Translations under genes and position numbers: made by a program | The notes under the pieces: model-generated | Database searches by the model: none | What the model was told of the DNA's origin: nothing | Seen by the model: only the letters and a program-made list of their open reading frames with translations | In this document: piece by piece, positions 1 to 6,064 of the stretch | How positions within the stretch are numbered: position 1 is the first letter of the stretch | Layout: each line of letters begins with the position of its first letter | DNA from: Bacteriovorax sp. | GTDB taxonomy: Bacteria > Bdellovibrionota > Bacteriovoracia > Bacteriovoracales > Bacteriovoracaceae | Length of the DNA stretch: 7,178 nucleotides | Direction of reading: 5' to 3' | Assembly: GCA_030654205.1 (NCBI GenBank) | Contig: JAURXW010000374.1 | Coordinates: 1 to 7,178 of the forward strand

Positions 1-1
1 A

Positions 2-1117
2 AATAACTTGCGCGTTTACAAGTACCCACTTTACCACCTAGATCCCAGTAGAGAATTTATTGGCTCAGTAGAAATTGTGGCGACAACACAAAACATACGT
101 AATGAAATTTATAATCGACAAATCCCGCTTATTGCTGGTGAAATAATTAAAACACTTTTGCTTTCTTTTTTAATCATTTTAGTCATTAATTATTATATCA
201 ATATAAACATTGAACAAATTATTGATTTCCTAAGAACCTTTGAACCTAAATCAACGGAGACGAACTATCTAAAGATAATAAGAAATAGCTCCACTCGCGA
301 CGAAATTGATATTCTTCAAAATGCAATTAACAAAATGATTTTACAGATCAGTAATTTAAATAAAGAAAAAGAGCAAAAAATATCTGAACAACAAAAGAAA
401 ATTGAAATGCAGCAAATGGCGGCGATTACCAGCGCAAAAATGGCAGCCCTTGGTGAAATGGCAGGCGGAATTGCTCACGAAATAAATAATCCATTAACTA
501 TCATTTATACTAACTCCAAAATTATGGAAAAAATGATTGAAAAGGGAATTACAAATACTGAAGTATTTCTCAAATCTTCAAGTAATATTATTAAAACAGT
601 AGAGCGAATTGGAATTATTATAAATGGTTTGAAAAACATCTCTAGAGATGCCTCTAATGAAAAAATGGAAAAAGTTCCATTGAAAAATATTTTACTTGAT
701 GTTATTTCGTTATGCGAAGAAAGATTTAAAAATTATTTAATCGAGATTCACTGTGATACAAGCGCTCCAATATTTGAGACTAAATTAAATTGCTATCAAG
801 TTCAGCTTTCCCAAGTATTTTTAAATTTATTTAACAATGCTTTCGATGCAATTCGACATTTAGATATCAAATGGATTAGAATAGAAGCACGAAAAGATGA
901 TAAATGGTTTTATATTCACTTTATTGACTCAGGTCATGGTATATCACAAGATATTCGTGAAAAAATATTCCAGCCTTTTTTTACAACTAAAGAAATTGGG
1001 AAAGGAACTGGCCTAGGTCTTAGTCTTGTTTACGGAATTATTAAAAATCATAATGGCGAAATTTATTATGACGATTCATTTCCCAATACTTGCTTTACAA
1101 TCAAACTCCCACTTTAA
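2..1117 (+). CDS. Sensor histidine kinase, 5'-truncated (membrane-bound, HisKA/HATPase_c)
   Basis: Sensor kinase of a two-component system: it autophosphorylates a histidine and passes the phosphate to a response regulator. The frame is open from the first base, so the N-terminus (first membrane segment and most of the sensor domain) lies outside the window. The TTG at 8 is probably not the true start. Numbering from that TTG: the end of an extracytoplasmic domain (1-40), one hydrophobic membrane segment (about 43-64), a linker and a charged coiled coil (about 110-145). The H-box GGIAHEINNPL follows, with phosphoacceptor His157, then the N-box (LNLFNNAFDAI, Asn276/277), G1 box DSGHG (Asp307), F-box (FQPFFTTK) and G2 box GKGTGLGLSL. 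The catalytic core is therefore intact. The stop is followed 8 bases later by a response regulator, its likely partner. The signal sensed cannot be read from what remains. Confidence 0.95.
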   Translation, partial: NNLRVYKYPLYHLDPSREFIGSVEIVATTQNIRNEIYNRQIPLIAGEIIKTLLLSFLIILVINYYININIEQIIDFLRTFEPKSTETNYLKIIRNSSTRDEIDILQNAINKMILQISNLNKEKEQKISEQQKKIEMQQMAAITSAKMAALGEMAGGIAHEINNPLTIIYTNSKIMEKMIEKGITNTEVFLKSSSNIIKTVERIGIIINGLKNISRDASNEKMEKVPLKNILLDVISLCEERFKNYLIEIHCDTSAPIFETKLNCYQVQLSQVFLNLFNNAFDAIRHLDIKWIRIEARKDDKWFYIHFIDSGHGISQDIREKIFQPFFTTKEIGKGTGLGLSLVYGIIKNHNGEIYYDDSFPNTCFTIKLPL

Positions 1118-1120
1118 GGA
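1116..1120 (+). promoter_or_regulatory. Shine-Dalgarno site of the response regulator, overlapping the kinase stop codon
   Basis: AAGGA begins inside the kinase TAA stop (1115-1117) and ends 5 bases before ATG 1126. It decides the response regulator start against the in-frame upstream TTG and suggests translational coupling of kinase and regulator. Confidence 0.75.
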
Positions 1121-1125
1121 ATTTT

Positions 1126-1491
1126 ATGGAAAATTTAATATTAGTAGTTGATGATGAAATAGGTGTTAGAGAGGCCATTTGTACCTTTCTTGAGATAGAA
1201 GGTTTAAATGCGATTGAAGCAAAAAGTGGCCGTGAAGCTTTAGCAATTATTAAAAGTAATAAAAAAATAAAATTTATTATTAGTGATGTTCGTATGCCTG
1301 ATGGTGATGGTGTTTTTTTAATAGATGAATTAAGAAAACTTGATCCAATTCTTCCGTTTATTATATTAGTGAGTGGACAAGCAGACATTACGAGAGAAGA
1401 GGCAATTTCCAAAGGTGCCCTCGATATGTTTATAAAGCCACCTAATATGGAAAAAATTATAGAGCTTATTAAGACGTCGTTCAGTATCTAA
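1126..1491 (+). CDS. Single-domain response regulator (CheY-like receiver)
   Basis: A 121-aa stand-alone receiver domain. Visible are the acidic pair Asp9-Asp10, phosphoacceptor Asp54 in ISDVRMPDGDG, the Ser83 switch residue (LVSGQ), Phe102 and the conserved Lys104 (FIKPP). No output domain follows, so it must act by protein contact, as CheY or Spo0F-type phosphorelay proteins do, or pass phosphate onward. I chose ATG 1126, giving MENLILVVDDE, because an AAGGA site at 1116-1120 lies 5 bases upstream and the receiver fold starts right there. An in-frame TTG at 1090 would place the start inside the kinase gene with no ribosome site. The gene is almost certainly co-transcribed with the upstream kinase; the ribosome site overlaps the kinase stop codon. 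Its own stop overlaps the convergent gene's stop by 4 bases. Its target is unknown. Confidence 0.94.
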   Translation: MENLILVVDDEIGVREAICTFLEIEGLNAIEAKSGREALAIIKSNKKIKFIISDVRMPDGDGVFLIDELRKLDPILPFIILVSGQADITREEAISKGALDMFIKPPNMEKIIELIKTSFSI

Positions 1492-1994
1492 AAAAGCTCA
1501 CACACAACTTCTAGGTGTTTGGCTAAAATATTTCGAAAATGTATTTCATCATCAAAATTAAAAGATTCCATCTTTTCTATAAATGTTCCTGTTGCAAAAT
1601 CATGCTCAGGATGACCAAAACTTATTCTAGCAAAAACTTCACACTTTCCAAGCGCTCGAGAAGAACGATCGGTGATAATTTTAATTTCCCTCAAAATAGT
1701 AGGACCCTGTTCTTTGCTGACTCTTTTAACTAACTCACTAATCCCATTTCTAAGTTCACTATTTTTTATTTTAATGGCCTCTTTAATTCCTTTTTCAACG
1801 GTGAGAACTCTTAAAACATCTTTGGAAACAGATTCAAATGTAAAAGGTTCATCCAAATAACGAAAAGCAAAACTTCCAAGAGTTTCTAATATATAATTGG
1901 AAAGAAAATGTTGATTATCAAATTTTTTTTGAACTTCCACTATTTTATTTTGAATTTTTTTGTTATCTGTATCACTAATAGAATTCTTGTTCAT
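1488..1994 (-). CDS. Hypothetical protein, 168 aa, unrecognised
   Basis: I do not recognise this protein. It is soluble, with no signal peptide or membrane segment. The N-terminus (about 1-28) is rich in Lys, Asn and Asp and probably flexible. The middle (about 60-110) looks helical and charged. The C-terminal part has mixed character (ARISFGHPEHDFATGTF, then a helical acidic tail). The Cys at 118 and 165 are isolated and the few His do not form an obvious metal site. Reading is supported by an intact 168-codon frame, a good ribosome site (TGGAG at 2000-2004, 5 bases before ATG) and a strong promoter-like element just upstream. It lies 45 bp behind radD on the same strand, so it may also be read from the radD transcript. 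Its end overlaps the response regulator end by 4 bases. No function can be assigned from the sequence. Confidence 0.82.
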   Translation of the reverse strand: MNKNSISDTDNKKIQNKIVEVQKKFDNQHFLSNYILETLGSFAFRYLDEPFTFESVSKDVLRVLTVEKGIKEAIKIKNSELRNGISELVKRVSKEQGPTILREIKIITDRSSRALGKCEVFARISFGHPEHDFATGTFIEKMESFNFDDEIHFRNILAKHLEVVCELF

Positions 1995-2017
1995 ATTTTC
2001 TCCAGTCGTTGGTAGAT

Positions 2018-2026
2018 ATTATAGCA
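2018..2026 (-). promoter_or_regulatory. Extended -10 promoter for the 168-aa hypothetical gene
   Basis: On the minus strand the 45-bp gap after radD contains TGCTATAAT, a perfect TATAAT hexamer preceded by the TGn extended -10 motif. No good -35 box lies at the usual distance, which is typical of extended -10 promoters. Transcription would start near 2011, giving a short leader with TGGAG before the ATG at 1994. The gene could thus be expressed independently of radD. Confidence 0.5.
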
Positions 2027-2039
2027 GGATAAATTGAGA

Positions 2040-3764
2040 TCAGTTGAATATTTTCTCTCGGATTTCCCAAAAATAAGATTGCTTACGTGCAATTACAAAC
2101 ATTGGGATTCTAAAACAATCTCTATTTTTGATAACGTCCTCAGCACTCCCAATAATTATATTTCTTTCAGGAATTCTTTTATGCATGCGGGTAAAATTAA
2201 AATAAAAAGCTTGCAGGCTCTCCGATGAATTTAAATAAAAATATTCATTTAAACTCTCAGCATCAACATCGTAATAGCTAACTTCTATTCTTTCATTACC
2301 TTTTTTATCCTTACCTAATTTAATTGTCATTGTTTCAACTCTCATGACATGAGCATCTTTCAGTGACATTGCCTCTTTTAATTTTTTATCATTATCTACT
2401 AGAAGATGTTCACATTTTTGACAAGATCTAGCTGCAATATCATTTTCATGCCCGCACTGATCACAACGTTTAAAGCGAAAGCGATATCCACATTCTTTTA
2501 ATGCAAAACTCACAGGGTCTTCATAAGCTCCTTGGCACTTTCTTCCAAAGTGTTCCATCAATTCGCCATCATCATCAAGAAGACCCCAAAAATCATTTAT
2601 AAGTCCACATGAAGGACATGTAATCTCAACCACAACCGAATTGGATGTTGGTTTGTCATCATCAACTTCAGGAGAAAAAATATTGTGACCTTGCCCCGTA
2701 TAGTCTAGGATTAGACAGTCTTTTTTTCCTTCACTAAGCCTAAGCCCTCGCCCCACAATTTGCTGATAAAGACTTATTGATTCAGTTGGGCGCAAAATGG
2801 CAATAACATCCACATGGGGAGCATCAAAACCTGTTGTCAATACTGAAACATTTACTAAATATTTTAATTTTTGAATTTTAAATGCTTCAATAATTTCATC
2901 TCGCTCACCTCCTTCTGTATCACCTATGACCATTGCCGAAACAAATGGCGGAAGACTGCGAAGAATTTCTTCAGCATGTTTTACAGAGCTGGTAAAAATC
3001 ATAACCCCTAATCGATCTTGGGCCATATCAACAATATTTTTAATAATGACTGGAGTTATTCTTTTTTGATCTTTTAAAATACCTTCAATTTCACTTAATA
3101 CAAAACGCTGACCATTCAATTTTAGGCTCTGAAAATCGTAACAAGCAACTGGCGAATCTATTTTTATTGGAGGAGTTAGAAATTTATTTCTAATCATATA
3201 ACTAAGTGAGAGTTCATAAATACATTTTTCAAAAAATCTTTCTTCCTTGCTTTTTAAAAGTTTTTTTTGCTGATGATATTGATAAATCCATCCTAATCCA
3301 AGACGATAAGGAGTCGCAGTGAGACCTAAGATGCATAAATTTGAATTTACTTCTCGGAGTTTATTGATAACCTGAAAATATTGGGTTTCGCCCACAAGCG
3401 ATACGCGATGACATTCATCAATAATGAGTAGAGAAAAACTTCCAAAAAATTCTTCTGGTGCTCTTGCTATTGACTGGATACTACCGAAAATAACTTTTTG
3501 ATCGAAATCTTTACGATTGAGGCCAGCAGAATAAATTCCTGCTTGAAGCCCAAAACTTAGGTATTTTTGATGATTTTGTTCCACCAGCTCTTTTACGTGC
3601 GCCAGGATTAAAACGCGGCCCTGGGCCAGACGAGCAAGCTCAGCAATCACTAAACTTTTCCCGGCCCCGGTCGGAAGTACAATCACTGCCGGAGACTTAG
3701 ATTGGCGAAAGTGTACAATGGTAGCTTCAACTGAAGCTTGCTGATATAGGCGAAGTTTATACAT
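2040..3764 (-). CDS. radD: RadD (YejH) superfamily 2 DNA helicase/ATPase, recombinational repair
   Basis: The 574-aa protein matches the E. coli RadD/YejH pattern from end to end (that protein is about 586 aa). RadD is a cytosolic SF2 ATPase that works with SSB and RecA in double-strand-break and stalled-fork repair. Motifs: Walker A LPTGAGKS (30-37, Lys36), DECH (116-119), GLTATPYRLG (147-156), TTGFDAPHVD (310-319) and motif VI QIVGRGLRL (335-343). C-terminal of the helicase core is the family's cysteine region: CPSC (383/386), Cys410, Cys425, CDQC (434/437) and CQKC (448/451), eight cysteines able to bind two zinc ions. NDIAAR (441-446) is also a family signature. The extreme C-terminus is about 12 residues shorter than I recall for E. 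coli. The start is firm: a TAA lies in frame 7-9 bases upstream and the next Met is residue 190. No Shine-Dalgarno is visible. Confidence 0.95.
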   Translation of the reverse strand: MYKLRLYQQASVEATIVHFRQSKSPAVIVLPTGAGKSLVIAELARLAQGRVLILAHVKELVEQNHQKYLSFGLQAGIYSAGLNRKDFDQKVIFGSIQSIARAPEEFFGSFSLLIIDECHRVSLVGETQYFQVINKLREVNSNLCILGLTATPYRLGLGWIYQYHQQKKLLKSKEERFFEKCIYELSLSYMIRNKFLTPPIKIDSPVACYDFQSLKLNGQRFVLSEIEGILKDQKRITPVIIKNIVDMAQDRLGVMIFTSSVKHAEEILRSLPPFVSAMVIGDTEGGERDEIIEAFKIQKLKYLVNVSVLTTGFDAPHVDVIAILRPTESISLYQQIVGRGLRLSEGKKDCLILDYTGQGHNIFSPEVDDDKPTSNSVVVEITCPSCGLINDFWGLLDDDGELMEHFGRKCQGAYEDPVSFALKECGYRFRFKRCDQCGHENDIAARSCQKCEHLLVDNDKKLKEAMSLKDAHVMRVETMTIKLGKDKKGNERIEVSYYDVDAESLNEYFYLNSSESLQAFYFNFTRMHKRIPERNIIIGSAEDVIKNRDCFRIPMFVIARKQSYFWEIREKIFN

Positions 3765-3772
3765 AACAATTT

Positions 3773-3804
3773 AAGTTATATAACTTTCTTAGCACTCTTT
3801 ACAA
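3773..3804 (-). promoter_or_regulatory. Candidate radD promoter with a 14-bp palindrome over the -10
   Basis: On the minus strand TTGTAA (3799-3804) is followed after 16 bp by TATATA (3777-3782), each 4/6 to the sigma-70 consensus. The -10 is embedded in the perfect palindrome AAGTTATATAACTT (3773-3786), which could be a repressor operator or simply an AT-rich coincidence. The start would fall about 6 bases before ATG 3764, giving an almost leaderless message, in line with the missing ribosome site. radD may alternatively be read through from the CBS gene 52 bp upstream. Confidence 0.35.
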
Positions 3805-3816
3805 TAATAATTAATA

Positions 3817-4194
3817 TTATTGAAGCATTTCGTCAGTTATATCCTCTTTTTCAACAACACCAATACACTCACCTTGCTCACTTGTAACAGGAATAACATT
3901 AAGATGATTTCGTTGCATTATTTCAAAACATTCTTTTGCGGAAGTCTCTTTTTTTACAGTTGCCATAATATTAGACATCAAGCTTTTTGCTTTTACGTCA
4001 AAGGGATGGGGTATGTCATGCAATACTTTATCTGACACAGCTTCCTTGTTTACCATTCCAATAGGATGGTGATCAGAATCAACAATCACAACTTCTTTAA
4101 AGTTATATTTTTTAAAAATATATAATAAATCAGGAACTCTTGTTTCCAAATTACAATATTCTGGATGCTGCTTCATTAATTCTTTTACCAACAT
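3817..4194 (-). CDS. Two-CBS-domain protein (small, stand-alone)
   Basis: A 125-aa cytosolic protein made of two CBS domains and nothing else. CBS1 (about 1-58) starts VKELM and contains FKEVVIVDSDHHPIGMV. CBS2 (about 69-123) starts AKSLMSN and contains LNVIPVTSEQGECIGVVEKEDI. Such CBS pairs form a Bateman module that binds adenine nucleotides (AMP, ATP, SAM, in some cases c-di-AMP) and usually acts as an energy or second-messenger sensor for a partner protein. The ligand here is not readable. The start at 4194 is supported by GAGGAGA at 4201-4207, 6 bases upstream. It is divergent from the hpf-like gene, sharing a 131-bp control region, and lies 52 bp upstream of radD on the same strand, so radD may be co-transcribed. 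Partner and output are unknown. Confidence 0.9.
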   Translation of the reverse strand: MLVKELMKQHPEYCNLETRVPDLLYIFKKYNFKEVVIVDSDHHPIGMVNKEAVSDKVLHDIPHPFDVKAKSLMSNIMATVKKETSAKECFEIMQRNHLNVIPVTSEQGECIGVVEKEDITDEMLQ

Positions 4195-4235
4195 CTTGAC
4201 TCTCCTCTATTAAAACCATTACTCATTTATATCGG

Positions 4236-4252
4236 AGCAATTTTTAAGCCAA
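4236..4252 (-). promoter_or_regulatory. Candidate sigma-54 (-24/-12) promoter for the CBS gene
   Basis: The minus strand reads TTGGCTTAAAAATTGCT. Compared with the RpoN consensus YTGGCAC-N5-TTGCW it keeps YTGGC, the GG-N10-GC spacing and the whole TTGCW; only two bases of the -24 half differ. Transcription would start about 12 bases past the -12 GC, near 4225, leaving a leader of about 30 bases with the GAGGAGA ribosome site. A sigma-70 reading is also possible (TTGGCT, 15 bp, TATAAA at 4226-4231) but has short spacing and a weaker match. Confidence 0.6.
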
Positions 4253-4274
4253 AGTTTAACGGCATAAAAATTGC
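4237..4274. repeat. Inverted repeat with 14-bp arms in the CBS/hpf divergent region
   Basis: The arms are GCAATTTTTAAGCC (4237-4250) and GGCATAAAAATTGC (4261-4274). They are complementary except for one A:A mismatch, around a 10-bp spacer. Each arm coincides with the core of a -24/-12 promoter match on its own strand, which explains the symmetry most simply. A dimeric regulator's operator, or a hairpin in a read-through RNA, remain alternatives. Confidence 0.85.
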
Positions 4275-4275
4275 G
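4259..4275 (+). promoter_or_regulatory. Candidate sigma-54 (-24/-12) promoter for the hpf-like gene
   Basis: The plus strand reads ACGGCATAAAAATTGCG. It has GGCA at -24, exact GG-N10-GC spacing and TTGC at -12; the flanking T, the last base of the -24 box and the final W differ from consensus. The predicted start is near 4286, giving a leader of about 40 bases that carries AAAGAGGA (4314-4321) before ATG 4326. I could not find a convincing sigma-70 alternative downstream. Enhancer sites for the required AAA+ activator were not identifiable. Confidence 0.55.
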
Positions 4276-4325
4276 TAACTTACTTTAGTGCTAAAAGATG
4301 GGGCAAATTAGTTAAAGAGGATATA

Positions 4326-4649
4326 ATGCAAATACAAATCAACACAGATCACACCGTTAAAAGTTCTCATGAATATAAACTAGAAACTGAAAATTTTAGA
4401 GATGCTTTAGAAGACTCTCTTGAGCATTTTCAAAAATACATTTCTAAAGTTGAAGTGCATTTCAGCGACACTAATGCGGAAAAAATAGGCTTTGATGATA
4501 AGCGCTGCCTAATAGAAGTAAGATTGAGAGGTCTTAATCCTGTAGTAACAAGCCACCAGGCGAATAATTTAGCATTGGCGCTTGATGGAGCAACTTTAAA
4601 ATTAAAAAAGTCACTGGATCATATTTTTGGAAAAATGAAAAATCATTAG
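4326..4649 (+). CDS. hpf: Ribosome hibernation promoting factor, HPF/RaiA family (short form)
   Basis: A 107-aa protein of the HPF/YfiA (RaiA) family, historically called 'sigma-54 modulation protein'. These proteins bind the decoding region of the small ribosomal subunit in starved or resting cells and silence or protect ribosomes. The diagnostic part is the second half: CLIEVRLRG (about 61-69) as the last strands, and ALALDGATLKLKKSLDH (about 83-99) as the amphipathic helix with basic residues, in place of the usual 'A..DLY.AID.A.DKLERQL'. The first half has the helix DALEDSLEHFQKYISKVEVHF. There is no C-terminal dimerisation domain, so this is a short HPF/RaiA type, not long HPF. Choosing between HPF and RaiA by sequence alone is uncertain. 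The start is supported by AAAGAGGA 4 bases upstream. It is divergent from the CBS gene and ends 2 bp before the convergent helicase gene. Confidence 0.85.
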   Translation: MQIQINTDHTVKSSHEYKLETENFRDALEDSLEHFQKYISKVEVHFSDTNAEKIGFDDKRCLIEVRLRGLNPVVTSHQANNLALALDGATLKLKKSLDHIFGKMKNH

Positions 4650-4651
4650 AA

Positions 4652-5908
4652 TTAATTAATGTTTTTTGTCAAAATTAAATCTCGGGCTTTCTCTTTTTTA
4701 TTTTTTCTTTTCCCTTTTATTCCGGCAATTCCCTGTAATTTAACCGGAGCAATACCGGTTAATTCATATCCAATTATTTCTTCACGTTGCAAATTAATTT
4801 GTGCCCTTTTTTCTATTAAATGAAAATGGTCTAGGTCTTCATGTCCGATAAAACTAACGGCCAAGCCGAGCTCACCTGCTCGTCCTGTTCTTCCAATTCT
4901 ATGAATATAATCCGCGGGTGAACGTGGAAGATCAAAATTAATAACAAGAGCTAATTTACTAATATCAATTCCACGAGCGGCAACATCAGTGGCCACAAGA
5001 AAATCAATTTTTCTATCTTTAAAATCCGAGAGGGCCTTATTTCTTTCCGGTTGACTTAGGTCCCCATGAATTGAAGACGCATTGATTCCATATTTTTTTA
5101 ATTTTTCGCTTAGGTTATGGGCCGCGACCTTACTAGAAACAAACACTAAAGCATTTTTCCATTTTTCTTCTTTTATAAGATGCCGAAGAAGCACTCCTCG
5201 ATTGTCTCTGTTGACTTGAATAACTCTTTGAAAAATATTTTCAACCGTTGGAGTGACGTCATCAATTTTTATATGAATTGGATTTAGAGAAATTCTTTTT
5301 ACGATATCCAAAACTTTCTCTGGATAAGTTGCAGAAAAAAATAAATTTTGTCTTTTTTGTGAAATAGTTTTTAAGACTAAATCAAGCTCTGCTGCAAACC
5401 CTAGATCTAAAATTTTATCAGCTTCATCCAAGACAAGAAATTGAATATTTTCAAGATTAAGAACATTTTGAGAAATTAAATCAAGTAAGCGTCCGGGAGT
5501 TGCAACGACTATATCTGCCCCATTGCTCAAGCCAAGAGTTTGTCCAGCGATACTCTCTCCCCCAATAATTGTTAAAACTGAAACTTTATTAGTTAGAAAT
5601 TCACCAAATCGATATATGGCACCAGTGACTTGTAGAGCAAGCTCTCGGGTCGGAGTTAGAATTAATGCTTTAACGGATTTAACACCGTCACTACTCTTTA
5701 TTTCACTTAATTGTTGTAGGATAGGTAGCGCAAAACAAGCAGTTTTGCCAGATCCAGTCTGGGCCTCTATGAGTAAATCTGAACCATCAAATATAAGCGG
5801 AATTGATTTAAGTTGAATGGGAGTCGGATCAATAAAGCCAGATCGTGTAAGTGAGAGAAGTATTTGTTCAGAAAGACCCAATTCTTCAAAATTTATAAGA
5901 GATTTCAT
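4652..5908 (-). CDS. DEAD-box ATP-dependent RNA helicase (RhlE-like)
   Basis: A 418-aa cytosolic RNA helicase that unwinds short RNA duplexes, typically in ribosome assembly, mRNA decay or cold adaptation. All motifs are present: Q-motif (Phe7 and PTPIQ 28-32), Walker A AQTGSGKT (49-56), PTRELA (86-91), TPGR (137-140), DEAD (161-164), SAT (192-194), LVFVSS (254-259), VATDVAARGID (305-315) and HRIGRTGR (336-343). The two RecA-like domains end near 370. The short tail is basic around 398-408 (KGKRKNKKEKARD), a usual RNA-binding extension. It lacks the long DbpA or CsdA C-terminal domain, so it is closest to the RhlE/short SrmB-like group; the exact subfamily is uncertain. The ATG at 5908 is the only good start, since a stop lies in frame shortly upstream, but no clear Shine-Dalgarno precedes it. 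Transcribed alone, towards the hpf-like gene. Confidence 0.95.
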   Translation of the reverse strand: MKSLINFEELGLSEQILLSLTRSGFIDPTPIQLKSIPLIFDGSDLLIEAQTGSGKTACFALPILQQLSEIKSSDGVKSVKALILTPTRELALQVTGAIYRFGEFLTNKVSVLTIIGGESIAGQTLGLSNGADIVVATPGRLLDLISQNVLNLENIQFLVLDEADKILDLGFAAELDLVLKTISQKRQNLFFSATYPEKVLDIVKRISLNPIHIKIDDVTPTVENIFQRVIQVNRDNRGVLLRHLIKEEKWKNALVFVSSKVAAHNLSEKLKKYGINASSIHGDLSQPERNKALSDFKDRKIDFLVATDVAARGIDISKLALVINFDLPRSPADYIHRIGRTGRAGELGLAVSFIGHEDLDHFHLIEKRAQINLQREEIIGYELTGIAPVKLQGIAGIKGKRKNKKEKARDLILTKNIN

Positions 5909-5934
5909 AGTTAAATACCGATTGTATATTGTTA

Positions 5935-5963
5935 ATTATATCTACCTCTATAACATATTTTAA
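5935..5963 (-). promoter_or_regulatory. Sigma-70 type promoter of the DEAD-box helicase gene
   Basis: On the minus strand TTAAAA (5958-5963) and a perfect TATAAT (5935-5940) are separated by 17 bp. Transcription would begin near 5928, giving a leader of about 20 bases before ATG 5908. The leader has no recognisable ribosome site beyond a CGG, which is weak. The -35 is poor (4/6), so the assignment rests mainly on the -10 and the spacing. Confidence 0.45.
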
Positions 5964-6002
5964 ACGTCCTTGAACTAAAGCATGTAAGTCTTTCAATAGT
6001 AC

Positions 6003-6031
6003 TTGCACAAATAAGGCTTTTTACATACTAA
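6003..6031 (+). promoter_or_regulatory. Weak candidate promoter for the DUF6172 gene
   Basis: TTGCAC (6003-6008) is followed after 17 bp by TACTAA (6026-6031). The -35 is fair (5/6) and the -10 only 3/6, so this is tentative. It is the best plus-strand candidate in the 156-bp divergent gap 5909-6064, which otherwise holds only the opposing helicase promoter and no gene. Confidence 0.25.
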
Positions 6032-6064
6032 AGGATCTATTAAAATTAAATGAATTAGGAATAT

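Noticed and set aside
1090..1125. Upstream TTG start adding 12 residues to the response regulator
   Set aside because: It lies inside the kinase gene without a ribosome site, and the receiver fold begins at ATG 1126, which has AAGGA 5 bases upstream.
1101..1412. 103-codon open frame on the minus strand
   Set aside because: It lies wholly antisense to the response regulator, whose catalytic residues are all conserved; no ribosome site or family resemblance.
3803..3821. Hairpin AATAATA / TATTATT at the end of the CBS gene, considered as a terminator
   Set aside because: The stem is only A:T pairs and no T-tract follows in the direction of transcription; it is unlikely to stop transcription.
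3820..4035. 71-codon open frame on the plus strand opposite the CBS gene
   Set aside because: Cys/Phe/His-rich translation typical of antisense noise, entirely inside a well-formed CBS protein gene.
4284..4295. Small dyad TTTAG-TG-CTAAA in the hpf leader, considered as an enhancer or operator site
   Set aside because: Five-base arms in AT-rich DNA are expected by chance and the site lies at the predicted transcript start, not at enhancer distance.
5523..5816. 97-codon open frame on the plus strand
   Set aside because: Antisense to the conserved helicase motif region of the DEAD-box gene; composition looks like a shadow of the real frame.
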